Assembly: GCF_025244705.1 (NCBI RefSeq)
Contig: NZ_CP104207.1
Span: forward strand, 868,001 to 932,000
Length of the DNA stretch: 64,000 bases
Direction of reading: 5' to 3'
DNA from: Sphingopyxis sp. PET50
GTDB taxonomy: Bacteria; Pseudomonadota; Alphaproteobacteria; Sphingomonadales; Sphingomonadaceae
Within the stretch, counting starts at the first letter, position 1, and each line of letters begins with the position of its first letter. Shown here in pieces: positions 29,625 to 38,089 of this stretch. Under the pieces are notes generated by a model. The model worked only from the letters and a program-made list of their open reading frames with translations, made no database searches and was not told the origin of the DNA. The position numbers were made by a program, and so were the translations under genes.

Positions 29625-30971
29625 ATGAGCGATTTCGACTATGATCTCTTCGTCATCGGCGCGGGCTCGGGCGGCGTCCGCGCGTCGCGCATCGCCGCGT
29701 CGCACGGCGCGCGCGTAGCGGTGGCGGAGGAGCATCGCGTCGGCGGCACCTGCGTCATCCGCGGCTGCGTGCCCAAGAAACTGCTCGTCTATGGTGCGCA
29801 TTTCGCCGAGGATCTGCACGACGCGCGCAAATTCGGCTGGGACATTCCGGAGCCGCGCTTCGACTGGAACGTCCTGCGCGACAATGTGCTGGCCGAAGTC
29901 GACCGGCTCGAGGGCCTCTATGGCCAGACGCTCGACAATCACAAGGTCACCGTCTTCAAGACACGCGCGACGATCGTCGGCCCGCAGAAGGTGCGGCTCG
30001 CCGACGGCACCGAACTGACCGCCGAACGCATATTGGTCGCGACCGGCGGCTGGCCGCATGTGCCCGACTTTCCGGGTAGCGAATATGCCATCACCTCGAA
30101 CGAGGTCTTTCACCTTGAAGCCCTGCCGAAGCGCATCGTGATCGCAGGCGGCGGCTATATCGCCAACGAGTTCGCCGGCATCTTCAACGAATTCGGCAGC
30201 AAGGTGACGATCGTCAACCGCGGCGACACGATATTGCGCGGCTATGACGAACAGATCCGCGACCGGCTGCTGCAGATATCGATGACCAAGGGCATCGAGT
30301 TCCGGTTCAACGCGCCGTTCCAGTCGATCACCAGGAACGACGACGGATCGCTGACCGTCATGCTCGAAGGCTGCGAACCGATCGTCGCCGACGCGGTGCT
30401 GGTGGCAGCGGGCCGCGTGCCGAACACCAAGGGCATCGGGCTGGAAGACGTCGGAGTCGAGCTCGACGAGCATGGCGCGATCAAGGTCGACGAGACCAAC
30501 CAGTCGTCGGTGCCGAGCATCTATGCCGTCGGCGACGTCACCAACCGCATCCAGCTCACCCCGGTCGCGATCCGCGAGGGACAGGCGTTCGCGGACTCGG
30601 TCTTCGGCGGCAAGCCGACCGTGGTCGATTATCGGAATGTTCCGAGCGCGGTGTTCAGCCACCCGCCGATCGGCGCCGTCGGCATGACCGAGGCGCAGGC
30701 GCGCGACAAGCTCGGCTCGGTCCGTGTCTACACCAGCGACTTCCGCGCGATGAAGAATGTCCTCGCCGGACGCAACGAGCGCGCGCTGTACAAGATGGTG
30801 GTCAATGAGGCGACCGATCAGGTCGTCGGCCTCCACATGATCGGCCCCGACGCGCCCGAGATTCTGCAGGCCGCGGCGATTGCGGTGAAGGCGGGGCTGA
30901 CCAAGGCCGATTTCGACGCCACGGTCGCGCTCCATCCGAGCATGGCCGAGGAACTGGTGCTGCTGAAATGA
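29625..30971 (+). CDS. gor: Glutathione-disulfide reductase
   Basis: The protein has 448 residues. The FAD loop is VIGAGSGGVRASRIAA and the redox disulfide Cys43/Cys48 lies in GGTCVIRGCVPKKLL. The NADPH loop is IVIAGGGYIANEFAGIF, followed by NRGDTILRGYDE. The second FAD motif is IYAVGDVTNRIQLTPVAIREG, and the C-terminal catalytic His is in VALHPSMAEELVLL (HPSMAEE rather than HPTSAEE). The VIRGC spacing and SNEVF segment fit glutathione reductase better than lipoamide dehydrogenase. An inverted repeat right after the stop may serve as terminator. Confidence 0.93.
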   Translation: MSDFDYDLFVIGAGSGGVRASRIAASHGARVAVAEEHRVGGTCVIRGCVPKKLLVYGAHFAEDLHDARKFGWDIPEPRFDWNVLRDNVLAEVDRLEGLYGQTLDNHKVTVFKTRATIVGPQKVRLADGTELTAERILVATGGWPHVPDFPGSEYAITSNEVFHLEALPKRIVIAGGGYIANEFAGIFNEFGSKVTIVNRGDTILRGYDEQIRDRLLQISMTKGIEFRFNAPFQSITRNDDGSLTVMLEGCEPIVADAVLVAAGRVPNTKGIGLEDVGVELDEHGAIKVDETNQSSVPSIYAVGDVTNRIQLTPVAIREGQAFADSVFGGKPTVVDYRNVPSAVFSHPPIGAVGMTEAQARDKLGSVRVYTSDFRAMKNVLAGRNERALYKMVVNEATDQVVGLHMIGPDAPEILQAAAIAVKAGLTKADFDATVALHPSMAEELVLLK

Positions 30972-30975
30972 TGCG

Positions 30976-31029
30976 CCCCGGCGAAAGCCGGGGTCCAGAA
31001 GGCGGAATGGACCCCGGCTTTCGCCGGGG
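30976..31029. repeat. Perfect 18-bp inverted repeat (CCCCGGCGAAAGCCGGGG)
   Basis: CCCCGGCGAAAGCCGGGG at 30976-30993 and its exact reverse complement at 31012-31029. Each arm is itself nearly palindromic. The same 18-mer arms occur inside bioB (40256-40332). The element sits 4 bases after the gor stop. Confidence 0.85.
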
Positions 31030-31074
31030 AACGGCCAGTGCTATTCTCGCTGCAACAAGCAAGGAGAGGGGCGC

Positions 31075-32091
31075 ATGGCGGGCACGGCATTGGTCACCGG
31101 GGGCAGCGGCTATATCGCGGGCTTCCTGATCCGGCAGCTGATCGACAATGGCTGGCACGTCCACACGACGGTGCGCAGCCTGAAGCGCGAGCCCGAGGTA
31201 CGCGGCTGGCTGGGCGTCGACGACAGCAAGCTGCGCTTTTTCGCTGCCGACCTCGAACATGACGCCGGCTGGGCCGAAGCCATCGCGGGTTGCACCCATG
31301 TCGCGCATGTCGCGTCGCCCTTTCCGCTCGCCGTGCCGAAACATGCCGACGAACTGGTGATCCCGGCGCGCGAAGGTGTGTTGCGCGCGCTGCGCTTCGC
31401 CAGGGCGGCCGACATCAAGCGTTTTGTGCTGACCTCGTCGATGGCCGCCATCGCCTATGGCCATGGCAAGGGCCGCGAGCTCTACAACGAAACCGACTGG
31501 ACCAACCTCGATAACCCCGACGTCATGCCCTATCCGCGCTCGAAGACCGTCGCCGAGCGCGCCGCGCGCGACTGGGTCGCGGCCGAGGGCGGCGATATCG
31601 AATTCGCCTCGGTCAATCCCGCGGCGGTGTTCGGACCCTTGCTCTCGGACGATCTGTCGACCTCGATCGAGGTCGTAAAGCAGCTTCTCGAAGGCAAGGT
31701 GCCGCTATGCCCCGACGTCGGTTTCGGCATCATCGACGTGCGCGACGTCGCCGACATGCATTATCGTGCGCTGACGGTGGAGGGGATCAGGGACGAGCGG
31801 TTCGTCTGCTCGGGGCCATTTTTGAAATTCATCGACGTCGCGCATATCCTGACCGCCCATCTGGGCGAGCAGGCGCGCAAGGTGCCGACGCGCAGGATGC
31901 CCGACTGGCTGCTCAAGGCGCTGGCGATCTTCCGGCCCGAATTGAAGCAGGTGGTTGCCGAACTCGGCAACGTCCGCGGTGGCGACAGCAGCCACGCGAT
32001 GCAGCGCCTCGGCTGGACGATGCGGTCGCCCGAGGAAGCGATCCTCGCGACGGCGCATAGCCTGATCGAGCGGGGGATCGTGAAGGTCTGA
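31075..32091 (+). CDS. NAD(P)-dependent epimerase/dehydratase, dihydroflavonol-reductase-like
   Basis: Extended short-chain dehydrogenase of 338 residues. The nucleotide loop is TALVTGGSGYIAGFLIRQL, with the basic NADP-type segment TTVRSLKREPEVRGWL. The catalytic YxxxK is PYPRSKTVAERAARDW, with the preceding Ser in VLTSSMAAIAYG. It reduces a carbonyl or epimerises a substrate that cannot be told from sequence. AAGGAGAGG precedes the ATG. It appears monocistronic, bounded by palindromic repeats on both sides. Confidence 0.85.
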   Translation: MAGTALVTGGSGYIAGFLIRQLIDNGWHVHTTVRSLKREPEVRGWLGVDDSKLRFFAADLEHDAGWAEAIAGCTHVAHVASPFPLAVPKHADELVIPAREGVLRALRFARAADIKRFVLTSSMAAIAYGHGKGRELYNETDWTNLDNPDVMPYPRSKTVAERAARDWVAAEGGDIEFASVNPAAVFGPLLSDDLSTSIEVVKQLLEGKVPLCPDVGFGIIDVRDVADMHYRALTVEGIRDERFVCSGPFLKFIDVAHILTAHLGEQARKVPTRRMPDWLLKALAIFRPELKQVVAELGNVRGGDSSHAMQRLGWTMRSPEEAILATAHSLIERGIVKV

Positions 32092-32097
32092 AGCGCT

Positions 32098-32216
32098 AAC
32101 CCCTCCCGCAAGCGGGAGGGGCAGCGAGACTTGGAAGCTTGCTTCCTAGTCGCAGCGGGGTGGGCTCAGCAGCGTCGCTTGCCCACCCCCGACCCCTCCC
32201 GCAAGCGGGAGGGGAG
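32098..32216. repeat. Palindromic repeat, 'CCCCTCCCGCAAGCGGGAGGGG' class
   Basis: ACCCCTCCCGCAAGCGGGAG at 32098 and CCCCTCCCGCAAGCGGGAGG near 32194 are two hairpins about 70 bases apart. Between them lie GCAGCGGGGTGGGCTCAGCA and GCTTGCCCACCCCCGACCCC. The element fills the convergent gap between the epimerase and the SDR gene and may terminate both. Confidence 0.75.
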
Positions 32217-32220
32217 GATA

Positions 32221-33006
32221 TCACGCGATCGTCGGCACGATCCCGCCCTCGGCGCGGATCGCCGAGCCGTTGGTCGCCGCCGCGAGCGGGCTCGCGAGGA
32301 AGGCGGTCATCGCGCCGATCTCGTCGGCGTCGATCAGGCGGCGGATCAGCGACAGCGGGCGCAGTTCCTCGAAAAAGGCCTTTTCGCGCTCGGCCTCGGG
32401 GGCGTCGGGGTTCGACACCACGGACTGGATGAAATCGACGATGCCTTCGGACCGCGTCGGCCCCGGCAGCACCGAATTGACCGTCACGCCGGTGCCCCTG
32501 GTCTGCTCGGCAAGGCCGCGCGCGATGGTGAGCTGCGCGGTCTTGGTCATGCCGTAATGGATCATCTCGGCGGGGGGCAGCAGCCCGCTTTCGCTCGCGA
32601 TGAAGATCACCCGGCCCCAGTTCTTTTCGATCATCTTCGGAAAATAATGCCGCGACAGCCGCGCCCCGCTGACGACATTGACCTCGAAGATGTGGTGCCA
32701 GTCGGCGTCGCTGATTTCGGTGAAGGGCTTGGCTTCATAGATGCCGAGATTGTTGACGAGGATGTCGATTTCGGGGACCGCGGCGATCAGCGTCGCGGCG
32801 CCTTCGGCGGTCGCGGGATCGGCGAGGACAGGGCGAATGACGCCCGCCTGCGACAATTCGGCGGCGGCGTCGTCCAGCTTCGCCTGGCTGCGGCCGGTAA
32901 TGACGACCTCGACGCCCGCCTCGGCGAGGCGCCTGGCGATCGCGAAGCCGATGCCGGCGGTCGATCCGGTGACGAGGGCGGTCTTGCCTTTGAGTTTCAG
33001 GTCCAT
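32221..33006 (-). CDS. Short-chain dehydrogenase/reductase (SDR), classical type
   Basis: The protein has 261 residues from ATG at 33006, preceded by AAGGAGAA. It has the NAD(P) loop ALVTGSTAGIGFAIARRL, the NNLG motif (DILVNNLGIYEAKPF), the catalytic Ser in VIFIASESGLLP and YxxxK in IHYGMTKTAQLTIARGLA. The C-terminal end ATNGSAIRAEGGIVP is typical. The substrate is unknown. It is divergent from the LysR gene at 33115, which is probably its regulator. Confidence 0.87.
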   Translation of the reverse strand: MDLKLKGKTALVTGSTAGIGFAIARRLAEAGVEVVITGRSQAKLDDAAAELSQAGVIRPVLADPATAEGAATLIAAVPEIDILVNNLGIYEAKPFTEISDADWHHIFEVNVVSGARLSRHYFPKMIEKNWGRVIFIASESGLLPPAEMIHYGMTKTAQLTIARGLAEQTRGTGVTVNSVLPGPTRSEGIVDFIQSVVSNPDAPEAEREKAFFEELRPLSLIRRLIDADEIGAMTAFLASPLAAATNGSAIRAEGGIVPTIA

Positions 33007-33074
33007 GGCTGTTCTCCTTGGGTTGGGTGCGATGTTCCGAAAGCGAAGATAGCGCGGCGGCCCATTGTTGATTA

Positions 33075-33104
33075 GAATGTCACTCATCATTTCAGAAGTG
33101 ATTC
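33075..33104. promoter_or_regulatory. Candidate LysR-type operator in the SDR/lysR divergent promoter
   Basis: An AT-rich island in GC-rich DNA contains GAATGTCACT and AGTGATTC as an inverted repeat (TCACT-N12-AGTGA). This fits the dyad shape of LysR binding sites and lies between two divergent genes, one of which is a LysR regulator. No experiment supports it. Confidence 0.45.
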
Positions 33105-33114
33105 AAAATCAGGA

Positions 33115-34014
33115 ATGGCGATGGACAACCGGTTCGGCGATATCGAGACCTTCCTCGCGGTGGCGAGCGGCGGCAGCTTTGCGGCCGCGGCCAAGGCATT
33201 GCGGCTCACCCCCTCGGCGGTCAGCCGCAGCATCGCGCGGCTCGAAGCGCGGCTCGGTACCATCCTCTTCCGCCGCACGACACGCTCGCTGGCGCTGACC
33301 GCCGAAGGCAGCGCCTATCGCGACCGGATGAGCGTGCTGCTCGCCGAGATCGAGACGGTCGAAAACGGCCTCGGCCGCGCGAAGCAGGGACCGCGCGGGT
33401 TGCTGCGCGTCAATGCCTCGCCGTCGATCGGCGTGCCGCTGCTGCCGATCCTGCCCAAATTCACCGCGCGCTATCCCGAGATCGTCCTCGACCTCGCGCT
33501 CTCCGACACGATCGTCGATCTGGTCGAGGAGCGCGCCGATATCGCGATCCGCATCGGCCCGCTCCGCGACACCAGCCTGCGCGCCAAGAAACTCGGCCAC
33601 AGCCGCATGGTGCTGGTCGCCAGCCCCGCCTATCTGACACGGCGCGGCATGCCGCGCGCGCCCGACGACCTCGACGGGCACGACTGCCTGCGCTTCAGCT
33701 TCCGCCGCTCGATCGACAGCTGGCCGTTCCGCATCGGCGGGCGGATCGTTCACCGCCCGGTTCCCGGCAGCTTCTTCGGCAATTCCGGCGAGCTGGTGCG
33801 TCAGATGGCGGTCGCGGGCGGCGGCATTTCGCGCCACGGCCATTTCCACGTCGCCGCCGATCTCGCGGCTGGCCAGCTCGTCGAACTGCTGCCCGACTAT
33901 CACCCCGGCGATGGCGAGGATATTCACGCGCTCTACGCTCCCGAGGACCGCGCCGCCGCACGCATTCGCGCCTTTCTCGATTTCTTGGAGGAAGAACTGG
34001 TGATCGCGCCCTAG
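33115..34014 (+). CDS. LysR-family transcriptional regulator
   Basis: The protein has 299 residues. The N-terminal winged helix-turn-helix is IETFLAVASGGSFAAAAKAL ... TPSAVSRSIARLEARLGTIL. The periplasmic-binding-protein-like effector domain begins at about residue 92 (GLLRVNASPSIGVPLLPIL) and has DIAIRIGPLRDTSLRAKKLG, as in the CrgA/AphB-like subgroup. It is divergent from the SDR gene at 32221-33006, its likely target. Effector unknown. Confidence 0.88.
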   Translation: MAMDNRFGDIETFLAVASGGSFAAAAKALRLTPSAVSRSIARLEARLGTILFRRTTRSLALTAEGSAYRDRMSVLLAEIETVENGLGRAKQGPRGLLRVNASPSIGVPLLPILPKFTARYPEIVLDLALSDTIVDLVEERADIAIRIGPLRDTSLRAKKLGHSRMVLVASPAYLTRRGMPRAPDDLDGHDCLRFSFRRSIDSWPFRIGGRIVHRPVPGSFFGNSGELVRQMAVAGGGISRHGHFHVAADLAAGQLVELLPDYHPGDGEDIHALYAPEDRAAARIRAFLDFLEEELVIAP

Positions 34015-34015
34015 C

Positions 34016-35407
34016 CTAGCCGATCCGGTACGGCACCACGTCGCGGCGGTCGGGGTCGACGAGGATCGGGCGGTCGCTGGGCGGAAAAGCGCGCTGGTCG
34101 CAATCGTCGCGCGGGCAGATGCGGCACGACGACCCGATGCGGGTCGCCGCCTGTGGGGCCGTGACGTCGACCCCATCGGCATAGACGAAGTCGGCGGCAT
34201 ATTGCGCCTCGCACCCCAGCGCGACCGCGTAGCGGCGGGGCGAGCGAGCGTAGCTGCCCGACGGCTTCACCAGCCCTTTCGCCATCGAGACGTAACGCAC
34301 GCCGTCGGGCGTCTCGGCGAGCTGGAACAGGATGCGGTCCGGGATCGCCGCCGCTTCGTGCACGATCCACAACGGACAGGCGCCGCCGAAGCGCGCAAAT
34401 TGCAGGCGCGTGGCCGAGTGCCGCTTGGTGATATTGCCCGCCATGTCGACGCGGCAGAAGAACATCGGGATGCCGCGCGCGCCGGGACGCTGGAGGGTCG
34501 AGAGGCGGTGGCACGCCTGCTCGAAACTGACGCCATAATCCATGCGCAGCCGGTCGATATCGTGCCGCACCGCGCGGGCGCTGGCGCGAAACGGGCAATA
34601 GGGCATCAGCACCGCGCCAGCGGCGTAATTGGCGAGCCCGACGTGGAGCAACTGCCGCGCCGCCGCCGTGCGCAGCGGGCTGGCCTCGACCACCGCCGCA
34701 ATCTCGCCTGCCAGCGCCAGCGCGGCAAGCTGGTGCGCAAGCTGGAAGCGGCGGCTTTCAGCGGGCTGCGACGGGTCGATCACCAGATGGCGCATCGTCG
34801 CGTCATAGTCGCGCAGCGCCTGTGTCTGGTTGTAGACGATCGAAATGCCGAGCGCGTCGCGCAGGCGGCGTTCGATCGTCTCGACCGCGGGGGAGGGCGA
34901 TTTGCCGCGCAGCTGCGACGCGAGCACTTCGGCGGCGCGGTCGATGCTGTCGACATAATTGCCCGCGTCGTGGAACCAGTCGCGCACCTCTTCCCACGGC
35001 AGGCGGCTACCCTCGGCGGTGCCGCCGGTCAGCGCCTCGTCGATCATCTGCAGCCGCTGGCCCGCGCGGCGATAGGCGGCGTGGAGCGCGACGAACTGGT
35101 CGGCGAGCTGCGGTTGCTGGAGCGCAGCGCGTTCGAGCTGGTCTGGGGGCAGCGGCGCCGCGGCGAACAGCGGATCGGCCGCCGCCTCGCGTAGCGCGCC
35201 CTGGCGCCGGTCGCCGGTATCGGCGGCGACCTCCTCCCATTCGAGCGGGAACAGGCGTTGCAGCCGATCGAGGAGGGCGGGTGTCAGCGGGCGGTCGTCG
35301 TGCTCGATCTGGCTGAGGTAGGAGGTGGAGATGGCGAGGGCGGCAGCGAACTCGGCCTGTTTGAAGCCGCGTTCGAGACGGAGCGTTTTGAGGCGATTGC
35401 TAGGCAA
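34016..35407 (-). CDS. PrpR/ScfR-like XRE regulator with ImmA/IrrE and short-chain fatty acyl (DUF2083) domains
   Basis: The protein has 463 residues from a TTG at 35407, since the longer frame only translates the upstream palindrome (ALRQTQGERELR). The N-terminal XRE helix-turn-helix is RLKTLRLERGFKQAEFAAAL ... STSYLSQIEHDDRP. A middle IrrE-like region has RRFQLAHQLAALALAGEI. The C-terminal DUF2083 domain carries Cys residues (RIGSSCRICPRDDCDQRAFP) that may bind metal. The family senses propionyl-/methylcitrate-type acyl metabolites and controls propionate catabolism. It is divergent from pccB, its probable target. Confidence 0.85.
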   Translation of the reverse strand: MPSNRLKTLRLERGFKQAEFAAALAISTSYLSQIEHDDRPLTPALLDRLQRLFPLEWEEVAADTGDRRQGALREAAADPLFAAAPLPPDQLERAALQQPQLADQFVALHAAYRRAGQRLQMIDEALTGGTAEGSRLPWEEVRDWFHDAGNYVDSIDRAAEVLASQLRGKSPSPAVETIERRLRDALGISIVYNQTQALRDYDATMRHLVIDPSQPAESRRFQLAHQLAALALAGEIAAVVEASPLRTAAARQLLHVGLANYAAGAVLMPYCPFRASARAVRHDIDRLRMDYGVSFEQACHRLSTLQRPGARGIPMFFCRVDMAGNITKRHSATRLQFARFGGACPLWIVHEAAAIPDRILFQLAETPDGVRYVSMAKGLVKPSGSYARSPRRYAVALGCEAQYAADFVYADGVDVTAPQAATRIGSSCRICPRDDCDQRAFPPSDRPILVDPDRRDVVPYRIG

Positions 35408-35440
35408 AGATTCGTTGGCGCATTCAAAACACCTCAATTC

Positions 35441-35523
35441 CCGTTCGCCCTGAGTTTGTCGAAGGGCCGTATTTGCTTTGATGCAAGGCAAGAGCGGTGT
35501 TTCGACAAGCTCAGCACGAACGG
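35441..35523. repeat. Palindromic repeat, 'CTGAGCTTGTCGAAG' class, in the regulator/pccB gap
   Basis: CCGTTCGCCCTGAGTTTGTC faces GACAAGCTCAGCACGAACGG. It lies in the divergent promoter between the PrpR-like gene and pccB, so it could influence transcription of both. Its left arm is translated in the discarded longer frame of the regulator. Confidence 0.75.
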
Positions 35524-35636
35524 ATCAAAAGAAGCCTTAGTTTGCAAACTTGTACTTTGCAACTTTGCAAATTCACATTTGCCTCGCCATGACCAAACGG
35601 GCAGGGGAGGCTGTTCGCAACCCGTGGGAGAGCTGC

Positions 35637-37170
35637 ATGTCCGCCAATATCGCCGAAATGGAACGCCGCCGCGCCGCCGCTGCCCTGGGGGGCGGGCAAA
35701 AGCGCATCGACGCGCAGCACAGCAAGGGCAAGCTGACCGCGCGCGAACGGCTCGACGTGCTGCTCGACGAAGGCTCGTTCGAGGAACTCGACACCTATGT
35801 CGAGCATAATTGCACCGATTTCGGCATGGAAAATCAGAAGATTCCGGGCGATGGCGTCGTCACCGGCAGCGGCACGATCAACGGCCGCCTCGTCTATGTC
35901 TTCAGCCAGGATTTCACGGTCTTCGGCGGCGCCCTGTCCGAGCGGCACGCCGAAAAGATCATGAAGGTGATGGACAATGCGATGAAGGTCGGCGCGCCGG
36001 TCATCGGCCTGAACGACAGCGGCGGCGCGCGCATCCAGGAGGGCGTGGCTTCCTTGGGCGGCTATGCTGAGGTGTTCCAGCGCAACGTGCTGGCGTCGGG
36101 CGTGGTGCCGCAGATCAGCCTGATCATGGGCCCCTGCGCGGGCGGCGCGGTTTACAGCCCGGCGATGACCGACTTCATCTTCATGGTGAAGGACAGCAGT
36201 TACATGTTCGTCACCGGCCCCGATGTTGTCAAAACCGTCACCAACGAGGTGGTGACGCAGGAGGAACTGGGCGGCGCGATCACCCATACGACCAAAAGCT
36301 CGGTCGCCGACATAGCGTTCGAGAATGATATCGAAGCGCTGCTCGCGACGCGCGACTTCTTCGATTACCTGCCCGAAAACAACCGCAGCGGCGTGCCCGT
36401 TCGCCCCACGAACGATCCGTGGGACCGCGCCGAGCCGAGCCTCGACACGCTGATTCCGCCCAATGCGAACCAGCCGTACGACATGCACGAACTGATCCGC
36501 AAGACGGTCGACGAGGGCGATTTCTTCGAGGTGCAGCTAGGCGCATGCGGGCAATATTATCTGCGGCTTCGGTCGCATCGAGGGGCGCACGATCGGCATC
36601 GTCGCGAACCAGCCGCTGGTGCTTGCGGGGGTGCTCGACATCAATTCGTCGAAGAAAGCGGCGCGCTTCGTCCGCTTCTGCGACGCGTTCGAGATTCCGA
36701 TCGTCACCTTTGTCGACGTCCCCGGCTTCCTGCCCGGCACCGCGCAGGAATATAACGGCATCATCAAGCATGGCGCGAAATTGCTCTTCGCCTATGCCGA
36801 GGCGACGGTGCCCAAGATCACGGTGATCACGCGCAAGGCCTATGGCGGCGCCTACGACGTGATGGCGTCGAAACATCTGCGCGGCGACCTGAACTATGCC
36901 TGGCCGACCGCCGAGATCGCGGTGATGGGCGCGAAGGGCGCGGTGGAAATCATCTTCCGCAGCGACATCGGCGACCCCGAGAAGATCGCGCAGCGCACGA
37001 AGGAATATGAGGACCGCTTCGCCAATCCCTTCGTCGCGGCGTCGCGGGGGTATATCGACGAGGTGATCCACCCGCACAACACACGCAAGCGGATCGCGCT
37101 GGGACTCAGGAAGTTGCGGAACAAGCAGCTGGAGAATCCGTGGAAGAAGCATGACAATATTCCGTTGTGA
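35637..37170 (+). CDS. pccB: Propionyl-CoA carboxylase beta subunit (frame interrupted near 36536-36542)
   Basis: Carboxyltransferase subunit that moves CO2 from biotin to propionyl-CoA, giving (S)-methylmalonyl-CoA. The first part has [40 protein letters not shown] and [20 protein letters not shown] with the acyl-CoA oxyanion [16 protein letters not shown]. The second part ([57 protein letters not shown]) is in another frame. Reading GCTAGGC (36536-36542) as GCCGGC joins them as [15 protein letters not shown]. The repaired length is 510 residues, normal for PccB. The partner alpha subunit is at 43254-45260. Confidence 0.93.
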
Positions 37171-37179
37171 GATTTCACC

Positions 37180-37254
37180 GTCACCCCGGACTTGATCCGG
37201 GGTCCCGCTATCCGACGCGCGAAAAGCGGGATGCCGGATCAAGTCCGGCATGAC
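37180..37254. repeat. Inverted repeat with 29-bp arms after pccB
   Basis: GTCACCCCGGACTTGATCCG (to CCCGC) at 37180-37208 faces GCGGGATGCCGGATCAAGTC (to ATGAC) at 37226-37254. The arms are nearly perfect. It may be a terminator or processing site between pccB and mce. Confidence 0.8.
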
Positions 37255-37297
37255 GAAATTGGAGAACGTTTGAATGAAACCAAGCCGCCCCAACCAA

Positions 37298-37432
37298 ATC
37301 CTCCCCGGAACGGGGAGGGGGACCATGCGAAGCATGGTGGAGGGGGTGGTCGGCCTTGCGCGGTGTTGCGAGAGGACGCCACCCCCCTCCGTCAGCGCTT
37401 CGCGCTGCCACCTCCCCGCGAGCGGGGGAGGA
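37298..37432. repeat. Palindromic repeat, 'CCTCCCCG..CGGGGAGG' class, before mce
   Basis: TCCTCCCCGGAACGGGGAGG at the left and CCTCCCCGCGAGCGGGGGAG at the right enclose GGAGGGGGTGG facing CCACCCCCCTCC. It is the compound element type also seen at 37889-38069. Confidence 0.75.
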
Positions 37433-37446
37433 ATGAAGGAAAAGCT

Positions 37447-37887
37447 ATGGAACTGGGACGTTTAAACCACATCGGCGTTGCGACGCCGTCGATTGCCGAC
37501 AGCATCGTCTTTTACCGCGATATAATGGGCGCGACGACGATTCATGAGCCGTTCGACCTGCCCGAGCAGGGGGTGAAGGTGTGTTTCGTCGATACACCCG
37601 GCGCCGACGGCGCGCTGAACGGCACACAGATCGAGCTGATTGAACCATTGCCGGGGAACACGTCCATCGCCAGCTTCCTCGAGAAGAACCCGGCGGGGGG
37701 GCAGCATCACATGTGCTACGAAGTCCCCGACATCCACGCCGCCAAGGCCGCGTTCGAGGCGCTGGGCAAGCGCGTGCTGGGCGAGCCGCGGATCGGGGCG
37801 CATGGGACGCTGATTTTCTTCGTCCATCCGCGCGACATGGGCGGGGTGCTGACCGAAATCATGGAGACGCCGAAGGGCGACCACTAA
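37447..37887 (+). CDS. mce: Methylmalonyl-CoA epimerase
   Basis: Glyoxalase-fold (VOC) protein of 146 residues. Metal ligands are visible as His in RLNHIGVAT, the His pair in GQHHMCYEV and Glu in GVLTEIMETP. KVCFVDTPGADGALNGTQIEL and FVHPRDMGGVL are characteristic. It interconverts (S)- and (R)-methylmalonyl-CoA between pccAB and the mutase. ATG at 37447 follows AAGGAAAA. It sits between pccB and scpA with palindromes in both gaps. Confidence 0.93.
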   Translation: MELGRLNHIGVATPSIADSIVFYRDIMGATTIHEPFDLPEQGVKVCFVDTPGADGALNGTQIELIEPLPGNTSIASFLEKNPAGGQHHMCYEVPDIHAAKAAFEALGKRVLGEPRIGAHGTLIFFVHPRDMGGVLTEIMETPKGDH

Positions 37888-37888
37888 A

Positions 37889-38069
37889 ACCTTCTCCCCT
37901 TGCGGGAGAAGGATACGAAGGCTTGTGAGCGAAGCGAACTAGCCGCAGTTGGATGAGGGGTTGCGAGCGAAGCTCGCGCGGTCCTTTGGACCGCAACCCC
38001 TCACCCAGCTTCAACTAGGCGGCAAGCCGCCAAGTTTCCGCAACCCTCTCCCGCAAAGGGGAGAGGGGG
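37889..38069. repeat. Compound palindromic repeat between mce and scpA
   Basis: CCTTCTCCCCTTGCGGGAGA at the left and CCCTCTCCCGCAAAGGGGAG at the right flank an inner inverted pair (GGATGAGGGGTTGCG facing CGCAACCCCTCACCC). At 181 bp it is the longest palindromic element in the window. Confidence 0.75.
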
Positions 38070-38089
38070 AATGAGGCAAGAGACGAATT

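Noticed and set aside
27813..30935. Minus-strand open frame of 1040 codons across pgi and gor
   Set aside because: It lies opposite two unmistakable enzymes and reads as Arg/Asp/Ala-rich nonsense; a by-product of codon bias.
34000..34030. Doubled CTAG string at the convergent LysR/PrpR ends as a further frame error
   Set aside because: Both genes end naturally at their expected C-termini there; the string simply contains two stop codons.
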